From Pollutimonas bauzanensis (GTDB lineage Bacteria; Pseudomonadota; Gammaproteobacteria; Burkholderiales; Burkholderiaceae_B): a stretch of 64,000 nucleotides of DNA. Of this stretch, positions 1 to 8,341 are shown one piece after another (within the stretch, counting starts at the first letter, position 1; every line of letters begins with the position of its first letter). The notes beneath the pieces are model-generated. The model made no database searches. It was given only the letters and a program-made list of their open reading frames with translations, and had not been told where the DNA came from. A program made the position numbers and the translations under genes. The stretch is taken from the NCBI RefSeq assembly GCF_900129885.1, contig NZ_FQXE01000001.1:186001-250000 (forward strand). Direction: 5' to 3'.

Positions 1-273
1 TTCCACGAAGCCGCTCAGTTCGGTGAGTTCCTGCGTGATTTTCGGCGAGGCCACGAACGTGCCTCTGCCGCGCCGGATTTCGACGAGTTCGCGACGGGCC
101 AGATTCTGAATGGCCTTGCGCACCGTCGTCCGGCTGACGTTGAACTGTTCGACCAGGCGGTCTTCATTCGGAAGCTGGGCGCCCGCGGGCAAGACGCCCT
201 TGAGGATGTCCGCCGCAAGCGCGGTTTCCACTCGCGCATAAAGCGGAGTGGGGTCGAGGAAATTTCCGTTCAT
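1..273 (-). CDS. GntR-family transcriptional regulator, N-terminal part (cut by window edge)
   Basis: Ninety-one codons of a DNA-binding regulator are visible before the gene runs off the left edge. The protein starts MNGNFLDPTPLYARVETALA and carries a typical GntR winged helix-turn-helix over about residues 10-80, including NEDRLVEQFNVSRTTVRKAI and the wing ELVEIRRGRGTFVA. Spacing and wording fit the HutC subfamily, which has a C-terminal UTRA ligand-binding domain; that part lies outside the window. The ATG at 273 lies just downstream of a 22-bp perfect palindrome, so autoregulation is likely. A racemase gene lies upstream on the same strand. The ligand cannot be inferred. Confidence 0.9.
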   Translation of the reverse strand, partial: MNGNFLDPTPLYARVETALAADILKGVLPAGAQLPNEDRLVEQFNVSRTTVRKAIQNLARRELVEIRRGRGTFVASPKITQELTELSGFVE

Positions 274-283
274 GCGGCATAAT

Positions 284-305
284 GACATAATGACGTCATT
301 ATGTC
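284..305. promoter_or_regulatory. Perfect 22-bp palindrome, probable GntR operator
   Basis: The arms GACATAATGAC and GTCATTATGTC are exact reverse complements with no spacer. The centre reads TGACGTCA. The site sits 10 bp upstream of the GntR start codon and 39 bp past the end of the racemase gene, where an autoregulatory operator would be expected. The assignment to the adjacent regulator is inference from position and symmetry. Confidence 0.65.
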
Positions 306-344
306 TATAGGGAGGGGGGCCGGCTGCCCCTTCCTCATTCAATA

Positions 345-1043
345 TCAGCCAGGCGCAAGCGCCGATTCGGCCGCATGGCGGGCGTGGATGGCCGTGGTGT
401 CGAACAAAGGAACCGCGGAATCCCGCTGGCCGACCAGCAGCGAAATTTCCGTGCATCCCAGGATGATTCCCTGCGCGCCTTGATCGATCAGGCCGGCCAT
501 GATCCTGCGGTATTCCGCAAGGGATGGCGGGTTGATTTTCCCCAGGCAGAGTTCTTCATAAATAATGCCGTGCACGATTTCGCGGTCTTGCGCATCCGGC
601 ACCAGCACCCGGAGTCCATGGCGTTCACGCAGCCGCTCCTTGTAAAAACCCTGCTCCATGGTAAAGCGCGTTCCCAGCAAGCCTATCGTCGCCAAGCCCG
701 CCTGCCGGATTTCCCGCGCCGTCGGATCCGCGATGTGCAGCAAAGGAATCTGGACGGCGGCTTCAATGGCGCCCGCCACCTTGTGCATGGTATTGGTGCA
801 CAGGACAAGAAAGTCGGCCCCCGCGGTCTGAAGCGCGCGGGCCGCATCGGCGAGCAGCTTGCCGGCGGCCTCCCAGTCGCCGGAATGCTGCAGGCGCTCG
901 ATTTCATGGAAATCCACGCTGTACAGAATGATCTTCGCCGAATGCAGCCCGCCCAGCCGCGCTTTGACCGCCAGATTGATTTCACGATAGTAAGGTATCG
1001 TCGATTCCCAGCTCATCCCGCCCATGAGGCCTATGATCTTCAC
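345..1043 (-). CDS. Aspartate/glutamate racemase family protein (YgeA-like)
   Basis: A 232-residue cofactor-independent amino-acid racemase. The two catalytic cysteines are in the expected contexts, LVLCTNTMHK (Cys82) and GIILGCTEISLL (Cys197), matching the positions known for E. coli YgeA (about 230 residues). The N-terminus KIIGLMGGMSWEST is the family signature. I chose the GTG at 1043 because it is preceded by a good ribosome-binding site (GGAGA) and gives the family N-terminus; an in-frame extension to 1283 has no homology. The enzyme interconverts L- and D-amino acids in the cytoplasm; the preferred substrate cannot be told. The adjacent GntR gene may control it. Confidence 0.9.
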   Translation of the reverse strand: MKIIGLMGGMSWESTIPYYREINLAVKARLGGLHSAKIILYSVDFHEIERLQHSGDWEAAGKLLADAARALQTAGADFLVLCTNTMHKVAGAIEAAVQIPLLHIADPTAREIRQAGLATIGLLGTRFTMEQGFYKERLRERHGLRVLVPDAQDREIVHGIIYEELCLGKINPPSLAEYRRIMAGLIDQGAQGIILGCTEISLLVGQRDSAVPLFDTTAIHARHAAESALAPG

Positions 1044-1500
1044 CGTTTTCTCCAAGAAATGGCCATCGGAGGCAATCCATGCTGACTCACAGGACACAGA
1101 ACGACGGCCTTGCCCGAAAGCCATCATAGCCGACGGCGCCAGGCATAAGGACCCGGACACATAGATGAGCCAAAGAGTGTGATATATTTGGCGAATTCCT
1201 GTCCAGTCCGCTACTTCAAACCCAAAAACACGGCCTTTTCCATGACTTCGTTCGCGCGCATCGACCCGCCTGCCCCGCAACACGCGGATGGCAGCCTGCG
1301 CGCCACGAATCCTCCTCCCGCATCATCTGTCGCTCCTCCGGCGCGCATCGCAGTGGCAAGCCTACATCCGCCACGCGCGATCGCCCTGGGCTGATCCAGC
1401 CCACTTCGCGGCCCCGCCTCTTTCTTCGCATTTTCCGCTGACGCAGCTTGCGTCAGGCGCATGGCCGGGGCCTGTTCATCATCCGACAGGTGAGTACATC
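1044..1500. other. Divergent intergenic region with two inverted repeats
   Basis: This 457-bp stretch lies between the racemase start and the EamA exporter start. I see no convincing gene in it. It holds an inverted repeat TGGGCTG-ATC-CAGCCCA at 1387-1403 and another, CTGACGCA-GCT-TGCGTCAG, at 1438-1456. The second is 45 bp before the exporter start and could be an operator. Confidence 0.5.
1438..1456. promoter_or_regulatory. Palindrome upstream of the EamA exporter, possible operator
   Basis: Perfect 8-bp arms CTGACGCA and TGCGTCAG are separated by GCT. The element is 45 bp upstream of the exporter ATG, a typical position for a repressor or activator site. No cognate regulator is recognisable. 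Confidence 0.4.
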
Positions 1501-2406
1501 ATGATTCCAAAAACTTCCGCATGGGCGGCCTACGGCGCCATGTCCATATTCGTGCTGCTCTGGGGCAGCGCGGCCGTCTTTACCCGCTGGGGACTGGACC
1601 ACGGCTCGGTCTTCGCGCTGCTGATCCTGCGGTTCGCCCTGGCCCTCTGCGCCTTGTCGCTGATCGGCCTGAGGAACGGGAACTGGCTGCCGGCGCCGGG
1701 GACGCGCCGGCATGTCGCCGGGACGGGCCTGCTGCTGATCGGCGGCTATTCGGTCTGCTACTTCCAGGCCATGGCGCATGGCATCACGCCGGGGCTGCTG
1801 GCCACCCTGCTCGGCGTGCAACCGATACTGACCCTGCTGCTGACGGAGAGGCGCTACTCGGCATGGCGGCTGGCCGGCCTGCTGCTGGCTTTGGCCGGAC
1901 TGGCACTGGTGGTTTATCAGAGCCTGGCGCTGGCCAAGTTTTCCGGCCTGGGCATGGCTTTTGCGCTGGGCGCCTTGTCGTGCATGACCATGGGCGCGAT
2001 GCTGCAAAAACGTATCCGGCAGGCGCCCAGCGCAGCGCTGCCGCTGCAATATGCCGTGACCTTGCTGCTATGCCTGTGCTTCGCGCCATTCCAGCCTTTC
2101 CACTTCGAGTTCAACTGGGGGTTCCTGATTCCCCTGCTGTGGCTGGGGCTGGTGATCTCGGTCGGCGCGCAACTGCTGCTATACCGGATGATACGCAGCG
2201 GCAACCTGGTCAACGTGACCAGCCTGTTCTACCTGGTGCCGGTGGTCACGGCCATCCTGGACTATCTGGTCCTGGGCAATGCCATGTCCGCGCCCGCAAT
2301 AATGGGCATGGCGGCTATCCTGGCGGGTTTAGCCCTGGCGTTCCGGCAGCCGGCGGCGGACGGCAACGGGACGGCGGTATTGCGGCGCGGGCGACAGAGC
2401 CGTTGA
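1501..2406 (+). CDS. EamA/DMT-superfamily transporter
   Basis: A 301-residue inner-membrane protein of the drug/metabolite transporter superfamily with about ten hydrophobic segments and two EamA repeats. The first repeat opens with VLLWGSAAVFTRWGLDHGS, typical of the RhaT/YdcZ-like exporters, and the second with ALGALSCMTMGAMLQKRI. The ATG at 1501 follows a good ribosome-binding site (AGGTGAG) and gives normal family length; an open frame extends upstream to 1288 but is not membrane-like. Members export amino acids, metabolites or toxic compounds; the substrate is unknown. The protein ends in a short polar tail. Confidence 0.88.
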   Translation: MIPKTSAWAAYGAMSIFVLLWGSAAVFTRWGLDHGSVFALLILRFALALCALSLIGLRNGNWLPAPGTRRHVAGTGLLLIGGYSVCYFQAMAHGITPGLLATLLGVQPILTLLLTERRYSAWRLAGLLLALAGLALVVYQSLALAKFSGLGMAFALGALSCMTMGAMLQKRIRQAPSAALPLQYAVTLLLCLCFAPFQPFHFEFNWGFLIPLLWLGLVISVGAQLLLYRMIRSGNLVNVTSLFYLVPVVTAILDYLVLGNAMSAPAIMGMAAILAGLALAFRQPAADGNGTAVLRRGRQSR

Positions 2407-2448
2407 GCCCAGCCGGCATCCCCCGGTGACTTCCCGCGGATTTCGATG

Positions 2449-2769
2449 TCACGCAGCCACCGTGATGCCGGCTTCCTGCGCCCGGCGCGCGGGCCGGACA
2501 ATGATCTCCACCTGCTGATCGAGCGATACCAGGGCTTGCATCAGGCGTTCCAGCGAAATGTTCTGGAGCTTATAGCGGCGCAGCTGCGATATTTTGGGCT
2601 GGGTCATGCCGGTGAGTGTCGCCACCTCGGTCTGGTTCAGCCCGCGCGTCTCGATCAGATCGTTGAACTTGACGGCCAGCATAGCTTTCGCGGACAAGTC
2701 TTCAGCGTCGTCGAACCCAAGATCGGCCAGCACATTGTCGGTGCCTTCACGAGTGGCTTTGTGTAGCAT
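2449..2769 (-). CDS. XRE-family antitoxin (HigA/NadS-like)
   Basis: A 106-residue helix-turn-helix protein. The domain around residues 35-85 reads RGLNQTEVATLTGMTQPKIS followed by a second helix NISLERLMQAL, characteristic of HTH_37-type antitoxins. It starts 2 nt after the toxin stop codon, and its ribosome-binding site (AGGAG) lies inside the end of the toxin gene, so the two are translationally coupled. The toxin-first order is that of the HigBA family. It should neutralise the RelE-like toxin and, with it, repress the shared promoter at the palindrome just upstream of the toxin. Confidence 0.88.
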   Translation of the reverse strand: MLHKATREGTDNVLADLGFDDAEDLSAKAMLAVKFNDLIETRGLNQTEVATLTGMTQPKISQLRRYKLQNISLERLMQALVSLDQQVEIIVRPARRAQEAGITVAA

Positions 2770-2771
2770 TG

Positions 2772-3134
2772 TTATCTCCTGTCGCGCGCGTAACGGGCGA
2801 GCACCGCTTTGAGCCGCTTTTCGATCAGCTCGACATCTGGCTGCGGCGTACTGATGCCGGACTTGGATTTCTTCTGGAAGGCGTGCAACACATGGACGGC
2901 ATCACCGCTTTGGACGGCATAGACTGCTCTGAAGGTATCGCCCCAGTGATCCTCGGCCAGTTCATAAACACCTGGACCCAAGCCCTTCCAGGCCTTGGCT
3001 GAACCGGGAGTTCGCCCCAGCTGTACGATGAACAAGGCCACGCCCATGTCCTTCTGCACCGGCACTGGGAAAGCCATGAAGTCTTTCTTCGAGGAACCTT
3101 CCCAGTACAGAATCTTGCGTTGCTTTTTTTGCAT
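2772..3134 (-). CDS. RelE/HigB-like (Gp49 family) toxin
   Basis: A 120-residue basic protein of the phage-derived Gp49-like/HigB toxin family. The conserved core GDTFRAVYAV...AVHVLHAFQKKSKSGIST followed by an amphipathic helix is typical. Relatives are ribosome-associated mRNA interferases. The ATG at 3134 (MQKKQRK) follows AGG within the palindromic operator. The gene is first of a two-gene toxin-antitoxin operon. Nothing suggests inactivation. Confidence 0.87.
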   Translation of the reverse strand: MQKKQRKILYWEGSSKKDFMAFPVPVQKDMGVALFIVQLGRTPGSAKAWKGLGPGVYELAEDHWGDTFRAVYAVQSGDAVHVLHAFQKKSKSGISTPQPDVELIEKRLKAVLARYARDRR

Positions 3135-3135
3135 A

Positions 3136-3153
3136 ATATACCTGTTCGTATAT
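3136..3153. promoter_or_regulatory. Operator palindrome of the toxin-antitoxin operon
   Basis: ATATAC-CTGTTC-GTATAT: 6-bp perfect arms with a 6-bp spacer, directly upstream of the toxin start and overlapping its ribosome-binding site. Antitoxins of this type normally bind such sites. The half-site matches the palindrome in front of pyrB at 43780. Confidence 0.6.
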
Positions 3154-3200
3154 AAATTGCAAGGGGCGCGGCCGGTCCTTTTTATTGCATAGGAGTTTGC

Positions 3201-3578
3201 ATGTCTCCAATACGAGGAAGTTGTCTTTGCGGAGGCATCGCCTACCTAGTTACCGGCCCCCTCACCTCTGCGTTGAATTGCCATTGCTCCATGTGCCGCA
3301 AAGCCCATGGCGCCGCATTTCGCACTCGGGCGCGCGTAGCTGCCGGCGACTTCAGGTGGGAGAAAGGGTCCGAACTGCTCAATTATTATGAATCATCCGC
3401 CGGAACTCATCGAGGCTTTTGCCGCATATATGGCACACCGCTGTCAAGCCGGTTCGATTTCGAACCCGCCTTCCTTGGATTGCCATTGGGCGCTTTAGCT
3501 TTAAGCGCCGCAATGAATGCGCCCCGCCCTCATCGACTCACGCCCCCGCTTCTGCTTCCACCCGATTCGCATCTATGA
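3201..3578 (+). pseudogene. GFA/CENP-V domain protein, truncated and decaying
   Basis: The first 95 or so residues match the GFA (glutathione-dependent formaldehyde-activating enzyme/CENP-V) fold with zinc motifs SCLCGG and CHCSMCRKAHGAAFRTRA. The next motif, normally CxxC before G[ST]PL, reads CRIYGTPL, so one zinc ligand is lost. After LGLPLGALAL the similarity stops, and the frame continues as low-complexity sequence overlapping the 3' end of maeB on the other strand. Normal members have a further 30-40 residues here. The gene is therefore probably a remnant; a short functional variant is less likely. Confidence 0.65.
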
Positions 3579-5841
3579 CGGTCAGGGCGGCCATGTTGAC
3601 GATGCGCCGCACCGACGAACTGGACGTCAGGATGTGCACGGGCGCATTGACGCCGAGCAGGAATGGCCCGACGGCGACGTTGCTGCCCGCGGCGGTTTTC
3701 AGCAGGTTGTAGGCGATATTGCCGGCGTCGACATTGGGGCACACCAGCAGGTTGGCCGGCCCTTTCAAGGTCGAGGTCGGCAGGATGCGCTGGCGCAGGG
3801 CTTCGTCCAGGGCGCAGTCGCCATGCATTTCCCCGTCGATCTCCAGCCCTGGCGCCAGTTCCGAGACCAGCGCCAGCGCCCGCTGCATTTTCGCCCCCGA
3901 AGCGGAACTGCCGGAACCGAAATTCGAGCGCGACAGCAATGCCACCTTGGGGGTCAGGTCCAGCCGGGTCAGTACTTCGGCGGCGGCCACGGTGAATTCG
4001 GCGATCTGTTCGGCGCTCGGGTCATCGTTGATGTGGGTGTCGACCAGGGCTACCGTGCGCTCGTCCAGAAGCAGGATGTTCATGGCGGCATAGCACCGCG
4101 CATCCGGCCTCTTGCCTATGACCTGGTCTATGAAGCGCAAATGATCATGGTAGGCCCCCACCGTGCCGCACACCATGCCGTCGGCATCGCCCAGATGCAC
4201 CATCATCGCGCCTATCAGCGTCAAGCGGCGGCGCATCTCCACCCGGGCCATCTCCTTGCTGATGCCGCTGCGGCACATCTGCTCCCAATAAGTCGTCCAG
4301 TACTGGTGGAAGCGTTCATCGGCCTCGGGGTTGGTCACTTCCACATCCTGGCCCAGGCGCAGCCGCAAGCCGTGCTTCTCGATGCGCGCCAGCAGCACGG
4401 CCGGACGGCCCACCAGTATCGGACGGGCCAGCTTCTCGTCGACGACGACCTGCACGGCGCGCAGCACCCGTTCGTCTTCGCCTTCGGTAAAGACAATGCG
4501 GGCCTTGCCGCCATCCCGCAGCAGTTGCCTGGCCGCCGCAAAGAGCGGCTTCATGAAGGCCCCCGAATGGTAGACGAATTGTTGCAGTTTTTCGGCATAG
4601 GCCTGCAGATCCGCCAGGGGCCGCGCGGCTACGCCGCCATCCATGGCGGCCTTGGCCACGGCCGGCGCGACCCGCACGATCAGGCGCGGATCGAAGGGCT
4701 TGGGTATCAGGTATTCGCGGCCGAATGCCAGGTCATAGCCGCCATAGGCGGCCGCCACGACGTCGCTTTGTTCTTCCTCGGCCAGCCCCGCGATGGCGTA
4801 CACGGCGGCCTTTTCCATTTCGCGCGTGATGGTGGTGGCTCCCACGTCCAGCGCTCCCCTGAAGATGTAGGGGAAGCACAGGACATTATTGACCTGGTTG
4901 GGATAGTCCGAACGTCCGGTGGCCATGACGACATCGCCGCGCAGCGCATGGGCGACCTCGGGCAGGATTTCCGGCGCGGGGTTGGCCAGCGCCAGGATCA
5001 GCGGCCTGGCGGCCATGGCCGCGAGCATTTCGGGCTTGAGGACGCCCCCGGCCGACAAGCCCAGGAATACATCCGCATTCTTGATGACGTCGCCCAGCTT
5101 GCGCGCCCGGGTCTTTTGCGCGTAGCGGGCCATTTCCGGCCCCATCGCCGGCTTGCGGCCCTGGTAGACCACGCCGTCGATGTCCGTGACCCAGATATTT
5201 TCCTGCGGCAAGCCCAGATCGACCATGAGGTCCAGGCAGGCCAGCGCCGCGGCGCCGGCGCCGGATGTCACGACCTTGACCGCGGAAATATCCTTGCCCA
5301 CGACTTTCAAGCCATTGATGAAGGCGGCCGCCACCGTGATCGCGGTGCCGTGCTGGTCGTCATGGAAGACCGGGATTTTCATGCGCTCGCGCAATTTGCG
5401 TTCGATCGCGAAGCATTCCGGCGCCTTGATGTCCTCCAGGTTGATGCCGCCGAAGGTCGGCTCCAGGCCCGCGATGATCTCCACCAGCTTGTCGGGGTCT
5501 GTTTCATTGATTTCAATGTCAAAGACATCCAGTCCGGCGAATTTCTTGAACAGCACCGCTTTGCCTTCCATCACGGGCTTGGACGCCAGCGCGCCTATGC
5601 TGCCCAGGCCCAGGACGGCCGTGCCGTTGGTGATGACGCCGATGAGGTTGCCGCGGCCGGTGTAGCGAAAGGCGTTCAAGGGGTCGGCCACGATCTCTTC
5701 GCAGGCGGCCGCGACGCCCGGCGTATAGGCCAGGCCCAGGTCGCGCTGCGTCACCAGCGGCTTGGTCGCGGTGACGGAAATCTTGCCGGGCACTGGAAAC
5801 TCGTGATAGTCCAATGCCGCCTGTCTGTCTACTGTGCTCAT
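3538..5841 (-). CDS. maeB: NADP-dependent malic enzyme with phosphotransacetylase-like domain
   Basis: A 767-residue hybrid malic enzyme: oxidative decarboxylation of malate to pyruvate, making NADPH. The N-terminal malic domain includes [20 protein letters not shown] and [19 protein letters not shown]; the NAD(P)-binding domain has [20 protein letters not shown]. From about residue 430 to the end it has a phosphotransacetylase-like domain ([20 protein letters not shown]), as in E. coli MaeB (759 residues). That domain is regulatory in characterised homologues. I chose the ATG at 5841 because it gives the conserved N-terminus and has AAGGAAG upstream; the frame could extend 29 codons further. 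The divergent LysR gene may control it. Confidence 0.96.
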   Translation of the reverse strand: MSTVDRQAALDYHEFPVPGKISVTATKPLVTQRDLGLAYTPGVAAACEEIVADPLNAFRYTGRGNLIGVITNGTAVLGLGSIGALASKPVMEGKAVLFKKFAGLDVFDIEINETDPDKLVEIIAGLEPTFGGINLEDIKAPECFAIERKLRERMKIPVFHDDQHGTAITVAAAFINGLKVVGKDISAVKVVTSGAGAAALACLDLMVDLGLPQENIWVTDIDGVVYQGRKPAMGPEMARYAQKTRARKLGDVIKNADVFLGLSAGGVLKPEMLAAMAARPLILALANPAPEILPEVAHALRGDVVMATGRSDYPNQVNNVLCFPYIFRGALDVGATTITREMEKAAVYAIAGLAEEEQSDVVAAAYGGYDLAFGREYLIPKPFDPRLIVRVAPAVAKAAMDGGVAARPLADLQAYAEKLQQFVYHSGAFMKPLFAAARQLLRDGGKARIVFTEGEDERVLRAVQVVVDEKLARPILVGRPAVLLARIEKHGLRLRLGQDVEVTNPEADERFHQYWTTYWEQMCRSGISKEMARVEMRRRLTLIGAMMVHLGDADGMVCGTVGAYHDHLRFIDQVIGKRPDARCYAAMNILLLDERTVALVDTHINDDPSAEQIAEFTVAAAEVLTRLDLTPKVALLSRSNFGSGSSASGAKMQRALALVSELAPGLEIDGEMHGDCALDEALRQRILPTSTLKGPANLLVCPNVDAGNIAYNLLKTAAGSNVAVGPFLLGVNAPVHILTSSSSVRRIVNMAALTVIDANRVEAEAGA

Positions 5842-5962
5842 TCTTCGCTTCCTTCTGTCTTCCGGGTAAAGGCCGTCCTCGGGGTCCGGCACGATGCGCA
5901 AGCTTCCGCTTTCAGGCAGTGTAGACAATATGCATGAGATAACTATTTGGGATTAACATGAC

Positions 5963-5984
5963 CCCATTACTTTTTCCTAATGGG
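5963..5984 (+). promoter_or_regulatory. Hairpin overlapping the ribosome-binding site of the LysR gene
   Basis: CCCATTA and TAATGGG form a perfect 7-bp stem with an 8-nt loop. The 3' arm includes the GGG of the GGGAG ribosome-binding site of the downstream LysR gene, 12 nt before its ATG. It could act as an RNA hairpin limiting translation or as a DNA operator. Confidence 0.4.
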
Positions 5985-5996
5985 AGAAATATTGGC

Positions 5997-6983
5997 ATGG
6001 CGCATCCGGAGCCCGACGATATTGCCAGGAGACTGGCCAGCCGCCTGAAAATGCGCCACCTGACCCTGCTTCTGCAGATTCAGAAGCAGGGTTCGCTGAC
6101 CCGCGTGGCGCAACACATGGCCACCAGCCAGCCGGCGGTCACCCACGCCCTGGCCGAGCTGGAGGCCATGTTCGGCACCCCTTTGTTCGAACGCTCTGCA
6201 AGAGGCATGGCCGCCACGGCGCAGGGGGAAGTCGTGTTGGCGCGCGCCCGCGCCATGCTGCACGACCTGGATCTGCTTACCCTCGACATGGAGGCCGTCG
6301 CCTCCGGAAGGGCGGCCCATCTTCATATCGGGGCCATCCCGTTCATTTCCGGCCAATTGCTGTCCGCCGCGATCCAGGGCACCCTTCCCGGCGAGCAGCG
6401 TCTGACGGTCACCATACATGACGGCACCAGCGAGCAGTTGCTGGCGATGCTGCGCGACCATGCGCTGGACTTTGTCATCGGGCGGGCTTCGGCGGCATTG
6501 GACATGGCCGGCATCACCCATGAGATCCTGTATCGCCAGCATCCTCGACTGATAGCCAGCCGGGGCTTGGCGGGGCGGCTGGGGCGGCGGCGCCTGGAAT
6601 GGGACAAGCTGGCCGACCTGGACTGGATTCTGGGCCCGCGCCGCACCTCGATGCGCGAGCAGGTTTCGGACATTTTCCTGCGCGCCGGGCTGAATCCGCC
6701 GGCGCCCATCGTGGAAAGCTATTCATCCAAGCTCATCGGCGAAATGATCGCCGCCAATGAGCGGGCGGTGTCCATCGTTCCCGCCGACGTCGCGGAGGAA
6801 CTGGCGCGCACGGCGGGCGTAGCCATCGTGCCCTACTCCTTCGACTGGACTTTGCCCCCCATTGCGCTATTCGCGCGCGCGGACGCCCGGCCCCGGCCGA
6901 TAGACAGCCGTTTCGCAGCCACATTGCGGGGCCTGTGCGCACAAGCCAGCGCACAGGCTGGCGGGGATCCATATCAATACTAG
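5997..6983 (+). CDS. LysR-family transcriptional regulator
   Basis: A 328-residue LysR regulator. The winged helix-turn-helix spans about residues 18-77 (TLLLQIQKQGSLTRVAQHMA then SQPAVTHALAELEAMFGTPL), followed by a substrate-binding domain starting near LHIGAIPFISGQLL. I prefer the ATG at 5997, which has GGGAG 10 nt upstream; an upstream ATG at 5958 would place a hairpin inside the coding region. It is divergent from maeB with a 155-bp shared intergenic region, so control of maeB or of malate/pyruvate flux is plausible. Its stop codon abuts the end of phnP on the other strand with no gap. Confidence 0.9.
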   Translation: MAHPEPDDIARRLASRLKMRHLTLLLQIQKQGSLTRVAQHMATSQPAVTHALAELEAMFGTPLFERSARGMAATAQGEVVLARARAMLHDLDLLTLDMEAVASGRAAHLHIGAIPFISGQLLSAAIQGTLPGEQRLTVTIHDGTSEQLLAMLRDHALDFVIGRASAALDMAGITHEILYRQHPRLIASRGLAGRLGRRRLEWDKLADLDWILGPRRTSMREQVSDIFLRAGLNPPAPIVESYSSKLIGEMIAANERAVSIVPADVAEELARTAGVAIVPYSFDWTLPPIALFARADARPRPIDSRFAATLRGLCAQASAQAGGDPYQY

Positions 6984-7739
6984 CTAGATTGCCAGCACAT
7001 CGCCATCGAATCCCACGGAGACGTTTTGCGGCAACTCGTGGCGATGGGCCATCAGCCAGGTATCGAAGTCGTGGCCTATATGGGTCAGGACGGTTTTCTT
7101 TACCGGCAGCGAAGCGATGACATCCAGCGCGCGCGTCAAATCGTTATGGTTGCGCGGCGCCTGCGCCAATGGCGGGAACGAGCAGTCCATGACCAGCAGG
7201 TCCAGCGGCCGTTCTTTCAGGTAGGCGGCCGTGGCGGGCGGCAAGCCTACCGTGTCGGTCAGGTAGGCGATGCGGCTGGATCCGTCGGCGAACACATAGC
7301 CGAAAGTGGGCCTGGAATGGCACAAGGGCAGCGGCGTCAGGGAGAAACCCGCGAGCGTCAGCGTTTGAAATGCGTTCAGCTTCTGCGAGAAATCCAGTAT
7401 GCCGGGGTGTTTGTACAAGTCGGCAAAGCCGTCGGGATCATCCGGACCCAATACCGGTATGCGCATGCCCCGACCCCAGCGCAAATGCAGCAGCCCCTGG
7501 GCGTGGTCCGCGTGGTAGTGGGTCTGCACAATGCCGTCCAGGCTGCCGGGAGCGAAACGTTCGGCAAGGTCGGTCAGGCCGGCATCCACCAGCCAGCGCG
7601 CGCCGCCGCACTCCATCAATGCCGAACACGGGCCGCGCCGGTGGCATGCTTCGCGCCGCGCCCGGTCGCAGGCCGGGCAATGACAGTTGTAGACCGGGAC
7701 CTGCGCGGCATCGCCCGTGCCCAGCAGGCTCAACCGCAT
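6984..7739 (-). CDS. phnP: Phosphoribosyl 1,2-cyclic phosphate phosphodiesterase
   Basis: A 251-residue metallo-beta-lactamase-fold phosphodiesterase, last gene of the C-P lyase operon. It opens the cyclic phosphate left by PhnJ to give ribose 1,5-bisphosphate. The motif THYHADHAQGL is the dinuclear metal site, with later ligands in LPLCHSRPTFGY, AYLTDTVGLP and THIGHDF. The N-terminal cysteine pair YNCHCPACDRAR is the structural zinc site known in PhnP. Its start overlaps the end of phnN by 10 nt. The operon ends directly against a convergent LysR gene. Confidence 0.95.
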   Translation of the reverse strand: MRLSLLGTGDAAQVPVYNCHCPACDRARREACHRRGPCSALMECGGARWLVDAGLTDLAERFAPGSLDGIVQTHYHADHAQGLLHLRWGRGMRIPVLGPDDPDGFADLYKHPGILDFSQKLNAFQTLTLAGFSLTPLPLCHSRPTFGYVFADGSSRIAYLTDTVGLPPATAAYLKERPLDLLVMDCSFPPLAQAPRNHNDLTRALDVIASLPVKKTVLTHIGHDFDTWLMAHRHELPQNVSVGFDGDVLAI

Positions 7740-8341
7740 TCGGCAAGCCGGTGCGCGGCAGGCCGGCCCGCGGCCGATTGCGGCGGCGGCGCCTGCGTCA
7801 GGTGAGCGTACAGCGCCTGGATGGTGCTGTCCGGGTCGGCGGAATTATCGAGCAGCAGCACCGGCCTGGCATCGCCGGCGGCGACGGGGCGCATGAACCG
7901 GGCATTGCGCCGCAGCCGCGCCTGTATCTGTTCGGCGCTTTCGCGGCCGCGGCTCTGCAGCCGCTGCCGCAGCAGGCGCGGCTCGACGCTGAGCAATACC
8001 GGCACTAGGTCCGCGTAGCGCGATTGCGCCTCCGGCAAGTAGGCCCGCGAGCCGTTGACCAGCACATCGCAACCCGCCACCAGCCTGTCGTTGATGTCGC
8101 GCATGACGCCATAGGCCAGGCCATGGGCGCGCCACGCCATGGCCAGCCGCCCGCAGGTTTCCATATGCTCGAACTCGGCCAGGGTCACCGCCACGGCGCC
8201 CGGCTCGGTGCCCGTCGCCCCCCGGGTAACGACCCGCGGCGCAAGATAGGCCTTGCCGCCGAGCAAGCTGGACAAGCCTTGCAGGACGGTGTCTTTGCCG
8301 GATCCGGACGGCCCCATCAGATAGATCAAGCGGCCGGCCAT
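7730..8341 (-). CDS. phnN: Ribose 1,5-bisphosphate phosphokinase
   Basis: A 203-residue guanylate-kinase-like enzyme converting ribose 1,5-bisphosphate to PRPP at the end of the phosphonate pathway. It starts MAGRLIYLMGPSGSGKDTVL with a P-loop, then LAPRVVTRGATGTEPGAVAV as in the guanylate kinase fold. I chose the ATG at 8341 because it overlaps the phnM stop (TGATG) and begins just before the P-loop. It is somewhat longer than E. coli PhnN (185 residues) because of a proline/alanine-rich C-terminal tail. Confidence 0.94.
   Translation of the reverse strand: MAGRLIYLMGPSGSGKDTVLQGLSSLLGGKAYLAPRVVTRGATGTEPGAVAVTLAEFEHMETCGRLAMAWRAHGLAYGVMRDINDRLVAGCDVLVNGSRAYLPEAQSRYADLVPVLLSVEPRLLRQRLQSRGRESAEQIQARLRRNARFMRPVAAGDARPVLLLDNSADPDSTIQALYAHLTQAPPPQSAAGRPAAHRLAECG

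Noticed and set aside
2449-3153. Toxin-antitoxin pair as sign of a mobile island on the left
   Set aside because: No other mobility marker or composition change is seen there; chromosomal HigBA-like pairs are common.
3517-5937. Very long open frame on the plus strand opposite maeB
   Set aside because: It is antisense to a clear enzyme gene in GC-rich sequence, has no recognisable domains, and is the mirror of codon bias.
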